Origin: Bacillus sp. 1NLA3E
Lineage (GTDB): Bacteria; Bacillota; Bacilli; Bacillales; Cytobacillaceae
Direction: 5' to 3'
DNA: 64,000 bases
Assembly (NCBI RefSeq): GCF_000242895.2
Contig: NC_021171.1
Coordinates: 2,452,001-2,516,000, forward strand
The notes beneath the pieces were generated by a model, which did not search any database, had not been told where the DNA came from, and was given only the letters and a program-made list of their open reading frames with translations. This document shows, piece by piece, positions 1 through 9,394 of this stretch (the stretch's first letter is position 1; each line of letters opens with the position of its first letter). Both the position numbers and the translations under genes were made by a program.

Positions 1-107
1 GTCCGCCGCTGATATCAGGGAGCAAGCTCCCATCAATCCGCTCGACTTGCATGTATTAGGCACGCCGCCAGCGTTCGTCCTGAGCCAGGATCAAACTCTC
101 CAAGAAA
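1..107 (-). rRNA. 16S ribosomal RNA, 5' end only
   Basis: The minus strand reads the universal 16S start (GAGTTTGATCCTGGCTCAG), followed by the conserved GACGAACGCTGGCGGC block and the first variable stem. The mature 5' end is placed about seven bases before GAGAG by analogy with Bacillus subtilis. The gene continues off the left edge of the window. Confidence 0.97.
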
Positions 108-197
108 GTTGATTGACTCATAAAAGTTACGTTGGCTAGTGTTATGACCGAAGTCATTCACACTATAAAAAATTTTATTGTTGACGTTTGTTTGTTT

Positions 198-212
198 AGT
201 TTTCAAAGAACA
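198..212 (-). promoter_or_regulatory. boxA-like antitermination site in rRNA leader
   Basis: The minus strand carries TGTTCTTTGAAAACT about 90 bases upstream of the 16S 5' end. This matches the boxA-type sequence found in Bacillus rRNA leaders, where Nus factors bind to prevent early termination. The match is by eye to the known consensus. Confidence 0.6.
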
Positions 213-246
213 ACTTGTTTATCGTCGTTTAGAAGCGACAAATAAT

Positions 247-275
247 ATAATATCACATATCTACTGTGTTATCAA
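247..275 (-). promoter_or_regulatory. rRNA operon promoter (sigma A)
   Basis: On the minus strand TTGATA (270-275) and TATTAT (247-252) are separated by exactly 17 bases, a good sigma-A promoter, placed about 140 bases upstream of the 16S gene. A weaker pair (TTACAA, 16 bases, TATTAT) lies just upstream and could be a second tandem promoter, as is common for Bacillus rRNA operons. Confidence 0.65.
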
Positions 276-413
276 TAAAAACTTTAAAAAATATTACGTA
301 AATAATAATTTTGTTGATACACTTTGTAACGCGACTTATATATATTAACATCATCCTTGTATTAACGCAAGGGGAAATTTCAGAATGCATTCCGTGAAAC
401 TCGTCTCTAATTA

Positions 414-1529
414 CTATTTCATTTCAATTATATTCTGTAATCCAACTTTGAGATACTCTCCTTTTTTTATAGATATATGACCTGATTCATATGGATTATT
501 GTTAATGGTAAGATAAACTCTATCTGAATGATAATATTGACCAAATGTATTAGCAACGCTTTGAAGAATCATTGTTTCATAAGGTGCTCCAGCTTGCATT
601 TCCTTTATAAAATCTTGATTCAAATCAATATACACATGTTGGTCATTATTCAAATATAGGCTGTTGATCTGTGTATTTGGAGAAAATACTTTTCCAAGTT
701 GATTATTAACTTCTTCTTTATAAGCTTCAGCTAGAACTTTTCTTGTTATTTCATTAGTTCTGAAACTAACCTCTTTATTTTTATAATAAATTTTCCCATC
801 ATTAATATTGGGATAATAAAAATTAATATTTTGCTTCTCTGGGACATTTTCCTCAATTTCACTTAGAGTGGAAGATATTTGAGTATCTCCAGAAATATAT
901 ATTGATTTAATTAAGCCCTTATTTTTAGCATAATAATCAAGGTTTTTTCCATCTGTACTTACAGTCGTAACTTCAATTGCTTTAAAAGTCCCTGTTGGAG
1001 TCATAATATCAGCTGAGGTATTGGTTATGGTTCTAACTCTTGAATCCTTTAAAGTCCATGTTGTCCCATTCTTTAATGGTTCCATCAAAAGGGTTTCTTC
1101 ACCATAACCAGTTGCTTCTAAAAGGTTTTCTCTGTAGTATACTTCACCTCTAGAATAAATCTTGTTGAGTTTTCCATCTTTTAATTCAATTACACTAGCA
1201 ATCACTGTACCACCATTATTGATTCTTTGTTGAACTTTTTCTCCGGAAATATAGTCATTGTATACATTATAAGAAGCAAATTCGTTCCCTGTTCCTTCAT
1301 ATATGTAACGAGTATTTTCCTTGATAGGGTAATATTCCTGTATGTTTAACTGTGTTTTTTGTTTTTTATTTTCGTCATTGGTATGATTGGTACTATTTTT
1401 TTTATAATTGTTCTTATCAACAATGCTGTTGTTCTCTTTTTCTTTACTGATGTTGACATTATTTATTTCACAACTACTGAGGATACCAGTCAAAGAAATT
1501 ACAGCTAAAAGTGCGATTACTTTTTTCAT
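414..1529 (-). CDS. GerMN-domain lipoprotein
   Basis: The protein has 371 residues and starts with a lipoprotein signal peptide: two lysines, a hydrophobic core and the lipobox LSSC, with the lipidated cysteine at residue 20. A low-complexity Asn/Lys/Glu linker follows to about residue 65. The C-terminal part (about 235-355) has the GerMN pattern (FYYPN, then DLNQDF and the QSVANTF helix) known from GerM and other sporulation or germination lipoproteins. It is expected on the outer face of the cytoplasmic membrane. The middle region (about 65-225) is like the extracytoplasmic domains often paired with GerMN, but I cannot name it. The start is supported by AAAGGGGCG eight bases upstream. It appears to be a single-gene unit. 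Exact role unknown. Confidence 0.8.
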   Translation of the reverse strand: MKKVIALLAVISLTGILSSCEINNVNISKEKENNSIVDKNNYKKNSTNHTNDENKKQKTQLNIQEYYPIKENTRYIYEGTGNEFASYNVYNDYISGEKVQQRINNGGTVIASVIELKDGKLNKIYSRGEVYYRENLLEATGYGEETLLMEPLKNGTTWTLKDSRVRTITNTSADIMTPTGTFKAIEVTTVSTDGKNLDYYAKNKGLIKSIYISGDTQISSTLSEIEENVPEKQNINFYYPNINDGKIYYKNKEVSFRTNEITRKVLAEAYKEEVNNQLGKVFSPNTQINSLYLNNDQHVYIDLNQDFIKEMQAGAPYETMILQSVANTFGQYYHSDRVYLTINNNPYESGHISIKKGEYLKVGLQNIIEMK

Positions 1530-1829
1530 TTTCAGCGCCCCTTTTATTTTTTTCGGTACGTGTTATCGAGATACTATCTTCTAATTTTACGAATCCTTGA
1601 CCAAATATAGTACAAATCCATCTTAACTTGGGAAAAATATTAAACTGACTACTTCCCAGAATTTGCCTTTACCTTAGAGGGAATATTAAGCGTTAATTAT
1701 TAAGAAGACAAGCATAGGTGCGTTGTATTAAAAAAAGTAATTAAAGAGGTCATCTGATTTAAAACGACGCAGTTATTTTACTGCGTCATTTTAAATCATT
1801 TCATATTATCCTAAAACATACCTGTCTAA
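1530..1829. other. intergenic region with a bidirectional terminator
   Basis: No gene is visible here. The only clear structure is the hairpin at 1766-1787, listed separately. The stretch separates the divergent 5' end of the GerMN gene from the 3' end of the broken GGDEF-EAL gene. Confidence 0.5.
1766..1787. terminator. hairpin terminator
   Basis: Perfect 8-bp stem GACGCAGT/ACTGCGTC with a 6-base loop, flanked by A- and T-rich tracts on both sides. It lies just past the 3' end of the minus-strand GGDEF-EAL gene and could work in both directions. Confidence 0.65.
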
Positions 1830-3957
1830 TTACGGTAAGATCTCCCGTGAACTATTTGGTTTACTAAAATAGTTACCTTGGATAAAATCGCAAGAAAGGT
1901 TCATGAGAAAATTATATTGGTATTCAGTTTCAAAACCCTCTCTGCAACTACCTTTAAATTTAAGCTATGTGCCAAGGACACAACTGCTGCGGCAATAGTT
2001 GCATTAGCTTCATCACTTTCTATATTCATGATAAAGGATTTATCAATCTTTAGAGTATCAATAGGGAATAGCTTCAAATAACTCAACGAAGAAAAACCGG
2101 TTCCAAAATCATCAATAGAAATCTTAATCCCTAATTCCTTTAGATTTTTTAAAACGATAACAGCTTCTTCAGGTTGTTTCATTATCATACCTTCAGTCAG
2201 TTCCAGTTCCAGTGACCACGGTGGTAATCCGGTCTCTTCTAGTACAGAAACGATAAAATCCTCAAGGTTATGTTTTTGAAATTGCTTTGGAGATAAATTA
2301 ACACATTAACACTTACTGATAAATGTTCTAAACCCTTGTTGTGCCATTCTTTACATTGTCTACACGCTTCACGGATTACCCACTCACCAATTGGGATGAT
2401 AAGGCCAGTTTCTTCAGCAATGTGGATAAATGAATCAGGATATAGTATTTTGTTTTCCTTATTTCTCCATCCGATTAATGCTTCTATCCCATTTGGTTGC
2501 CCAGTCTTTAAACTAATTTTAGGTTGATAATGGAGTATAAATTCATTTCTGGTAAGGGCCTCTCATAAAAGAATTTCTAAGTCCATTCGTTCAATTGCTT
2601 GTGTTTTCATATTTGGATTGTATAAGTTATAACAACTTCTCCCTTGGTCTTTGGAACCATACATTGCTAGATCAGCATTTTTAATTAAAGTATTAAGATC
2701 TTCCCCATCCTTTGGGTAAAGACTGACACCAATACTCGCGGAGATATTAATTTTTTGATCAAAAATAATAAAAGGTTCATACATCTCTCGCATTATTTTT
2801 TCACATAACATTGATATATCATCTTTACTTGATAAATGTGGGACAAGAAAAATAAACTCATCTCCACCAAAACGGCCGAGGACAGAGTCTATATTCTCTG
2901 TTGCTGTTCCAAGTCGCTTTGACACTTCAATTAATAAAAGATCCCCAGCATCATGTCCCAAGCTATCATTGATTATTTTAAAATAATCTAAATCAAGTAG
3001 GAAGACACCAAGTATTGGTTTGTTTGTATCATTGTTTGATATAAAGTCTTGAAGGTAGGACTGGATGAACCACCGATTTGGGAGTTCGGTTAATGCATCA
3101 TGATAGGCCATATGCTTAATTTGTGCTTCAGCTCTTTTTTTATCACTAATATCTCTACATAAAGCTAAAAACATCTTTTTTTCACCAATAGTTATTAAAC
3201 GAATGTTTATATCTACTGGAATTAATGTGTTGTTCTTGCCTGTCATTATATCCTCAAAATTAGATGATAAATTTTCATTAGAAACATTATGTAATAACTT
3301 AATTTTTTCAGGTATTCTGGAAAAAACCAATTCTGTACTCATACTTAGGAATTCTTCCTTCGAATAGTTCAAAACCTCACATGCAGTAGGGTTTATATCT
3401 TTGAACCTACCATCCATTCCGATGAGAAAAATACTGTCCGACGCCTGCTCGATTACGCTTCTGAATTTTTCTTCACTTTCTCGTAACAACGCCTCGGTTC
3501 TAACACGATCAGAAATGTCTAATCCAAATCCTAATAAAAAATCTTCTTTGGATTCATTTATATGAATAATGGTTTTCCCAGAAAACATATGATGTTTTTC
3601 ACCTTTAAATCCAGCAAGTACTTCCTTAGTAATTAGTTTCCGTTGGTGCCAAACCTCAAGATCAAGTGCTCTATTGATTTCGGCAATGGGTCTTGGAAAG
3701 AAATCAAATACCGTTTTTCCAATTAAATCTTTTAGAGCAATACCATTTGATTGGCATGCTTCTCTATTAGCGAAAATGGTGTGCCCTTCAGGATCTTCAA
3801 GAAATATATTAATAGGTAATGCATCTAGAACGCTTAAATATAATGATTCATTTACGCGAATTTTCTTTGAAAGCTCCTGTTTTTCTCTTTCAAGTTCAGT
3901 ATTTTGTGAGCGCAGCTCTTCTAACTCTTTTAAAAGTTTTTTATTATTGTCGTTCAC
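1830..3957 (-). pseudogene. PAS-PAS-GGDEF-EAL cyclic-di-GMP enzyme, EAL half broken
   Basis: The 5' part is intact: a short coiled coil, two PAS domains (about residues 35-260) and a diguanylate cyclase domain with the active-site motif GRFGGDEF. An in-frame TGA at 2563-2565 stops translation right where the EAL phosphodiesterase domain begins. Beyond it the same frame continues with recognisable EAL sequence (HYQPKI, EALI). The frame is then lost near 2310 (before NLSPKQFQ), regained for the stretch with DDFGTGFSSLSYL, and lost again near 1940, before the C-terminal DFIQGNYFSKP, which ends at 1830. That is one nonsense change and two frameshifts. The start chosen is GTG at 3957, seven bases after AAGGAGG. 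The truncated product would still be a PAS-regulated cyclase without its phosphodiesterase. Confidence 0.85.
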
Positions 3958-4150
3958 AAATACCCTCCTTATTATAGAAACTTTTATTAAAGTATTAAAA
4001 TTCATGATATTAATTCTACAAGTCATCCTAAAAAATTTTTTATCTATAAAATGAATATACAGTAATTATATAGTAGTAAAAATACTTTAAGATTTTGAAT
4101 TCCGAAATATTAATGAAAACGGGTAAATTTGAAAGTATTGATACAAAAAA

Positions 4151-4173
4151 CACCACCCAAAATATGGATGGTG
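4151..4173 (-). terminator. terminator of the cysteine desulfurase gene
   Basis: On the minus strand CACCATCC, a 7-base loop and GGGTGGTG form a stem followed by a run of T residues, a few bases after the stop codon of the upstream gene. Confidence 0.8.
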
Positions 4174-4177
4174 CAAT

Positions 4178-5317
4178 CTAACTGTTAACATTCTTAGCGC
4201 TTTCCAGTATTTTCAGCCATTTCATTACTTGATCAATTTCATTTTTTGTTGTATTCCTACCTAAACTAAATCTTATTGCACCAATTCCAATATGCTCAGG
4301 TACTTTCATTTCTTTTAATACAGGGGATAATTCAATACTTCCGGCATGACAAGCTGACCCTGTTGAGGCAGCAAGATTTGGAATGGCATTCAGGATGTCC
4401 TGACCTACTTTATTCACAAAGCTAACATTTAACGTATTTGGCAATCGTTCCTCTATGTGCCCATTTAAGACTACATTTACACCAAATTCCTTTTTTAATT
4501 CCAACCATAAATCATTCGTTAAATCTTTTAGTTGATTATGACTTAAATACTCTCGGGAAATTTCGCATGCTTTTCCTAAACCAACAGCTAATAAAGTATT
4601 TTCTGTTCCTGCCCGAAGCCCGTATTCATGACTAGCACCATGAATTAATGGCTCAAGTTCGATTCCGGTCCGAATATAAAGTGCTCCTATTCCTTTTGGA
4701 GCATATAGTTTATGGCCAGCTATCGTAAGCAAATCCACACCCAAATCATTTACATTGATAGGAACCTTTCCAACTGACTGTGAAGCATCTGAATGAAAAG
4801 CGATTCCATATCTTTTTGCTATTTCCCCAATTTCCATAATTGGTTGAAGCGTTCCTACTTCATTATTTGAGTGCATAATGGTAATAAGGATGGTTTCTTT
4901 TGTAATCGCCTTTTCTATTTCTTCTGGTGATACTCTCCCATACTGGTCCACTCCAACATACGTAACCTTTGCACCTACTTGTTCTAGGAATTTACATGGG
5001 TTTAATATCGAAGGGTGTTCAATTTTTGATGTTATGATGTGATTCCCTTTTTTTGAGTTTTTAAAATAAAACCCTTTTAACGCTTGGTTATTAGCTTCAC
5101 TTCCGCCACTCGTAAAAATAATTTCTCTAGAAGAACATGAGATTAATTCTGCAACCTGAACTCTGGCTTTATGTAACAATTCTTTAACTGGTTTTCCTGC
5201 CCAATGTAAGGCTGAGGGATTTCCAAAATAATCATTTAATAATGGTTTCATTACATCTACTACTTCGTGTGCCAATGGTGTACTACCATTATAATCAAGA
5301 TAAATTTTCTGCATCAA
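4178..5317 (-). CDS. cysteine desulfurase (NifS/IscS-like)
   Basis: The 379-residue protein is a class V aminotransferase-fold PLP enzyme that removes sulfur from cysteine for Fe-S clusters or other thio-cofactors. It starts with the typical YLDYNGSTP. It has the PLP-binding motifs SGGSEANN and SDASQ, the Schiff-base lysine in AGHKLYAPKG, and the sulfur-accepting cysteine in the loop STGSACHAG near the C terminus. Length and motif order are those of intact NifS-type enzymes. Bacilli carry several paralogues (IscS1, IscS2, NifS, NifZ), so no symbol is assigned. It is followed by its own terminator. The next gene upstream encodes a TudS-related putative Fe-S desulfidase, which may be a coincidence or a functional link. 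Confidence 0.88.
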   Translation of the reverse strand: MMQKIYLDYNGSTPLAHEVVDVMKPLLNDYFGNPSALHWAGKPVKELLHKARVQVAELISCSSREIIFTSGGSEANNQALKGFYFKNSKKGNHIITSKIEHPSILNPCKFLEQVGAKVTYVGVDQYGRVSPEEIEKAITKETILITIMHSNNEVGTLQPIMEIGEIAKRYGIAFHSDASQSVGKVPINVNDLGVDLLTIAGHKLYAPKGIGALYIRTGIELEPLIHGASHEYGLRAGTENTLLAVGLGKACEISREYLSHNQLKDLTNDLWLELKKEFGVNVVLNGHIEERLPNTLNVSFVNKVGQDILNAIPNLAASTGSACHAGSIELSPVLKEMKVPEHIGIGAIRFSLGRNTTKNEIDQVMKWLKILESAKNVNS

Positions 5318-5455
5318 TTACCCGCTCCATTTCTGAAATCTATTGACTCCCTTAACAATACTTTATTTAAATAAATGCTTCAAATCTTCTATTATTGCCT
5401 TCATGTATAATAAATAAACAGTAACTATGAATCAATTATAGGAGACTAAAAAAAA

Positions 5456-5485
5456 CTCCTTATTGCATTTGAATGCAACAAGGAG
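5456..5485 (-). terminator. terminator after the TudS-like gene
   Basis: Long stem on the minus strand (CTCCTTGTTGCATT pairing with AATGCAATAAGGAG, one mismatch), followed by seven or more T residues. It lies about 50 bases past the stop codon of the TudS-like gene. Confidence 0.85.
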
Positions 5486-5538
5486 CCAGTACCCTTGCTA
5501 TGAAACAAGTTTAATTAGGTTGTACAAGTACCTAATCA

Positions 5539-6006
5539 TTACAAAAAGTGCACATCTCCGTTAAATTCAGGTTTACTGGCGTTAGGCAAATACCACAGCT
5601 TTTTTAGGTTAATCCCCTTTTCCGCAAACATCGAAATCAACTCTTCCATGAATACACCTCTACCATAACTTGGATCGCACGATGGACTTCCTTGGATTCC
5701 TAACAAACCCGAAATTTCATAATCATTTTTACAATACTCATCAACTTGATGAAGGGCAGGCTGCAAAATCTCCCTACAATGTAACCGATATTCAGGGGTA
5801 TTGTATTCCTCATAGGTCATAGGTGGACGGTTTATTCCAAGAAAAGTAAACTCTGGGCAAGGCAGTTGAATGATTCCAAATCCCTCTTCCGTTGCCCAAT
5901 TTGCTGCCGTTTTCACTGCTCCTTCGGCTCGTGCTTCATTCTCAATTACTGTATTTTGATTTAAGATACAATGAGCCATTAACAGAATTCTTTTACTCCG
6001 CTTCAT
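5539..6006 (-). CDS. TudS-related putative desulfidase
   Basis: This 155-residue protein matches the small family related to TudS, the [4Fe-4S] thiouracil desulfidase (DUF523 relatives). Three cysteines sit where that family binds its cluster: AHCILNQN (C13), LPCPEF (C50) and SPSCDPSYG (C110). AGAGGGAGAAG before the ATG supports the start. It lies in the same direction and 226 bases downstream of the reductive pyrimidine breakdown genes, with no clear terminator in the gap. A role in turning thiouracil into uracil, which those genes would then degrade, is therefore attractive. The family assignment rests on the three-cysteine pattern and overall similarity as I recall it. The substrate is inference. 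Confidence 0.65.
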   Translation of the reverse strand: MKRSKRILLMAHCILNQNTVIENEARAEGAVKTAANWATEEGFGIIQLPCPEFTFLGINRPPMTYEEYNTPEYRLHCREILQPALHQVDEYCKNDYEISGLLGIQGSPSCDPSYGRGVFMEELISMFAEKGINLKKLWYLPNASKPEFNGDVHFL

Positions 6007-6232
6007 TTCTCTTCTCCCTCTTTAAAATATTGGATAAAATAGGAAGTCGGACAATCATGAACATGACTAGCAAACAAGATGCAATTTAAGCAATTAAATC
6101 CCAGCCATTCTGGAGATGAACGTTGATACGAATATCCCTTCACCTGATACTCTTAACCATAATACAACAAAATCCATGCCAATCCCATTCAATCCTCCAT
6201 GTATCACAACGGAAATGGGGGGGCTAAATGAG
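6007..6232. other. gap with a possible coding remnant
   Basis: No complete gene is seen. On the minus strand the stretch around 6115-6230 reads as hydrophobic protein-like sequence (VIHGGLNGIGMDFVVLW, then a short tail and a stop), which resembles the end of a membrane protein without a start. It may be a gene remnant or chance. No hairpin terminator is evident. Confidence 0.25.
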
Positions 6233-7594
6233 TTATTGTAATACCTTATATATCGCCTTCTTTACTGTTGTCACAATGAATTCCAGATCTCCATCGGTTG
6301 AGGATAGTGGTGGCGACAAGGCAAGAATATTATTATAGCCCGCTACAGTTGCCCCGTTTTTTCCTATAATCAAACCATTTGATTTACATTCAGAGATAAT
6401 TAGGTCTATTTTTGAAGTGGCTATCGGTTCCTTCGTTCCTTTATCTTCTACCAGTTCAATTCCTAGCAGAAAACCAAAACTGCGGATATCACCCACCATA
6501 GGATGCTCTACTAGTTCGTTTAGTTCTTGTCTTAACCGCTCACCTAAAATTCGAGAACGCTCAACCAATTCCTCTTTTTCGTAGATTTCTAGATTTTTAA
6601 GGGCTACAGCACAAGCAGCAGGGTTTCCACCAAATGTGTTCACATGTCGGAAATAACCAAACTCATCAGAACACTTGAATTTTTCGTATAAATCACGGCG
6701 AACTGCTGTTGCAGAAAGTGGGAGGTAACCGCTAGTTAGCCCCTTCGCCAAGCTGACAATATCGGGTTTGAGGTTAAAATGCATATGGCCAAATTTCTTG
6801 CCAGTCCGACCAAATCCACAAATCACTTCATCCATAATGAGGAGAACTCCATATTTTTGGCAGATTTCTTGTGTCTTTTCCATATAAATTGGATGAGGGA
6901 CAAGAATCCCGCCACCAGTGATGGCTGGTTCCATAATAATTGCGGCGATCGTTTCCTTCCCTTCCCAAATAATCGTTTTTTCAATTTCTAATGCACATTG
7001 AAGGTTAAATTGTTCAACGGTTTGTCCTTCGGAACGGCGATAATTGTCTGGAGGGCTTACATGAATAAATCCTGAAGCAAGCGGTTCATAATTATATTTT
7101 CGAATGGCCTGCCCGGTTGCAGCTAATGCTCCCATTGAATTACCATGATAAGCTCGATAGCGTGAAATAAATTTATAACGGTTCGGTTCACCATTTTGCT
7201 GATGATATTGACGAGCAATTTTAAAGGCAGTTTCATTCGCCTCTGAACCACTGTTTGAAAAGAAAACGACATAATCTCCTTCTAACCATTCATTTAATTT
7301 TTCTGCTAGTTGGATAGCAGGGAGATGGCTTTGTGAGAGTGGAAAATAGGGCATTGTTTTTAATTGATTATAGGCGGCTTGAGCAAGTTCTTCTCTTCCA
7401 TACCCAACATTTACACACCATAAACCAGACATGGCATCTAAATACTTTTTCCCATTAATATCAGTAATCCACGAACCCTTCCCTGCTACCGCAACCGTTG
7501 GAGTTGCCTTTTCTCTATATGGAGTCATATGGTGCCATAAATATTGACGATCTTTCTCCATCATTTCATCTGTTTTATTTTTGAACATCGACAT
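6233..7594 (-). CDS. class III aminotransferase, probable beta-alanine transaminase
   Basis: This 453-residue PLP enzyme belongs to the omega-amino acid:pyruvate transaminase group. Visible hallmarks are the N-terminal LWHHMTPY, SGSEANETAFKIARQYH, the glycine-rich YRAYHGNSMGALAATG, DEVICGFGRTG and the PLP lysine in LAKGLTSGYLP (about residue 283). In this setting it most likely removes the amino group of beta-alanine (from uracil) or 3-aminoisobutyrate (from thymine), giving malonate semialdehyde or its methyl form, the substrate of the dehydrogenase encoded just upstream. It is the last gene of the pyrimidine block and starts 25 bases after the dehydrogenase stop codon. Reaction specificity is inferred from context. 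Confidence 0.85.
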   Translation of the reverse strand: MSMFKNKTDEMMEKDRQYLWHHMTPYREKATPTVAVAGKGSWITDINGKKYLDAMSGLWCVNVGYGREELAQAAYNQLKTMPYFPLSQSHLPAIQLAEKLNEWLEGDYVVFFSNSGSEANETAFKIARQYHQQNGEPNRYKFISRYRAYHGNSMGALAATGQAIRKYNYEPLASGFIHVSPPDNYRRSEGQTVEQFNLQCALEIEKTIIWEGKETIAAIIMEPAITGGGILVPHPIYMEKTQEICQKYGVLLIMDEVICGFGRTGKKFGHMHFNLKPDIVSLAKGLTSGYLPLSATAVRRDLYEKFKCSDEFGYFRHVNTFGGNPAACAVALKNLEIYEKEELVERSRILGERLRQELNELVEHPMVGDIRSFGFLLGIELVEDKGTKEPIATSKIDLIISECKSNGLIIGKNGATVAGYNNILALSPPLSSTDGDLEFIVTTVKKAIYKVLQ

Positions 7595-7619
7595 TTTTCC
7601 CCATCCTTCCTCTATCGGA

Positions 7620-9086
7620 CTATCGATAACGGGCTGTCAGCACTTTTTTTCTAGTATAAAACTCAAATCCATCTGTACCATTCGCATGTAAATCTCCATA
7701 GAAGGAATCTTTGTAACCAGAAAATGGGAAGAAAGCCATTGGTGCAGGTACACCAACATTTACACCGAGCATGCCAGCATCGATTGTTTCACGGAACTGA
7801 CGAACTGCAGCTGCACTATCTGTGTATAGGCAAGCACCATTTGCAAAGGGAGAAACATTGGCTACGTCAATCGCCTCGGTTAAATCTTTTACTCGTACAA
7901 TAGAAAGAACGGGGGCAAAAATTTCATCCTGCCAGATTTTCATATCCTTTGTTACCTGGTCAAAAATGGTGGGTCCAATAAAAAAACCTGCACTGTTAAC
8001 CACTTCGTCTTTCCGTCCATCCCGAACCAATTTGGCACCTTGAGATATACCTGACTTAATGTAGTCGATTGTCCGAACTTTGTTACCCTCTCGTATCAGT
8101 GGACCAAGGAAAACCGAATCTTCCAGTCCATTTCCAATCTTAAGTTCATCTGCAAGGTCAACTAATCTCCTAATCAATAAGTCTGCTACACTATCCTCAA
8201 CTGCAACAACTGAGGCAGCCATACAGCGTTCGCCTGCTGAACCAAAGGCTGCATTGGTAATTTCTCTTGCTGCCAGCTCCAGGTTTGCATCCTTTAACAC
8301 AATGGAATGATTTTTAGCACCGGAAAGCGCCTGAACCCGCTTCAGATTTCCCGTCCCAGTTTTGTAAACATATTCAGCAACAGGCTGTGAACCCACAAAT
8401 GAGATTGCTTTGATGTCTTTATGCTCAAGCAGTCCGTTCACGACATCGTGTGCACCATTCACGATGTTTAATACACCTTTTGGTAGTCCTGCTTCTGTCA
8501 TTAATTCAACAAGCCGTGATGCCAGAATAGGTGTTCGTTCGGATGGCTTTAACACAAATGTGTTTCCACAAGCAATGGCAATCGGGAACATCCAGCATGG
8601 AACCATCATTGGAAAGTTAAATGGCGTGATACCGCCAACAACGCCAAGAGGATAGCGATACATACCCGATTCAATGCCTGTCGCAATGTCCGGCAGCTGT
8701 TTCCCCATCATTAATGTTGGTGCTCCAGCTGCAAATTCAACACATTCAATTCCTCGTTGTACCTCCCCCTTTGCTTCTGAAAGACTTTTCCCATTTTCAA
8801 TTGTTACTAATTTGGAAAGTTCATTCTCATTGTCAACAAGCAACTGCTGATACTTAAACAAAATTCGAGCTCGTTTTGGAACAGGTGTTTGTGACCATGT
8901 TTTAAAGGATTCTTTAGCAACTTGTACAGCTTGATCCACGTCTTCTTTTGTAGAAAGCGGAATTTCAGCGATCACTGCCCCTGTTGCTGGATTCACGACT
9001 ATTTCTATTTTTTTGGAAGTAGAATCAACCCATTCTCCTCCAATGTAATTTTTCAATCTCTTGATCTTCTGGATTGATGTTGACAT
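7620..9086 (-). CDS. mmsA: CoA-acylating (methyl)malonate-semialdehyde dehydrogenase
   Basis: The protein has 488 residues and the MmsA/IolA pattern of the aldehyde dehydrogenase superfamily: [15 protein letters not shown], the NAD-binding [20 protein letters not shown] and the catalytic cysteine in [11 protein letters not shown] (about residue 285). Methionine after the catalytic cysteine and [11 protein letters not shown] near the end are typical of the CoA-dependent methylmalonate-semialdehyde group. Within this operon it would convert malonate semialdehyde to acetyl-CoA and CO2, completing uracil breakdown. A paralogue for inositol catabolism (IolA) usually exists elsewhere in bacilli, so this copy is probably dedicated to the pyrimidine route. 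Confidence 0.88.
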   Translation of the reverse strand: MSTSIQKIKRLKNYIGGEWVDSTSKKIEIVVNPATGAVIAEIPLSTKEDVDQAVQVAKESFKTWSQTPVPKRARILFKYQQLLVDNENELSKLVTIENGKSLSEAKGEVQRGIECVEFAAGAPTLMMGKQLPDIATGIESGMYRYPLGVVGGITPFNFPMMVPCWMFPIAIACGNTFVLKPSERTPILASRLVELMTEAGLPKGVLNIVNGAHDVVNGLLEHKDIKAISFVGSQPVAEYVYKTGTGNLKRVQALSGAKNHSIVLKDANLELAAREITNAAFGSAGERCMAASVVAVEDSVADLLIRRLVDLADELKIGNGLEDSVFLGPLIREGNKVRTIDYIKSGISQGAKLVRDGRKDEVVNSAGFFIGPTIFDQVTKDMKIWQDEIFAPVLSIVRVKDLTEAIDVANVSPFANGACLYTDSAAAVRQFRETIDAGMLGVNVGVPAPMAFFPFSGYKDSFYGDLHANGTDGFEFYTRKKVLTARYR

Positions 9087-9089
9087 TAA

Positions 9090-9329
9090 CTAGTCTCCTT
9101 TTTTACTATTTATTTGTTGCTGAATTAACTTGGCAGAGAAATACTTCCGAGCATTGGCATTTGAAATTTGAAGGGTTTCGATGATATTTCCTTGATTATC
9201 GCTCCTGTTCTTTGAAAAAATGACTATAGAACCGTTTAAATTCTCAGTGATTTGGGTAATTTTGAAACCTGATTGCATAAGAGAGTCAATTTGGTTTCGT
9301 TCTTTTAAAAACTGTTGATATTCCGACAT
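9090..9329 (-). CDS. small protein of the pyrimidine operon, unknown function
   Basis: I do not recognise this 79-residue protein. It is hydrophilic and has no signal peptide or membrane segment. It has an N-terminal helix (QFLKERNQIDSLMQSG), a beta-like middle (FKITQITENLNGSIVIFSK) and a lysine- and glutamine-rich tail. A clear AGGAGGAGAT ribosome site precedes the ATG. Only three bases separate its stop from the dehydrogenase ATG, so it is translated as part of the operon. Its position between dihydropyrimidinase and MmsA suggests an accessory role in the pathway, but nothing in the sequence defines it. Confidence 0.7.
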   Translation of the reverse strand: MSEYQQFLKERNQIDSLMQSGFKITQITENLNGSIVIFSKNRSDNQGNIIETLQISNANARKYFSAKLIQQQINSKKGD

Positions 9330-9394
9330 TCTATCTCCTCCCTATAATGTTTCAAAAATAGCTTCTGATAGGGTAAAAAGGGAATCAATACTTT

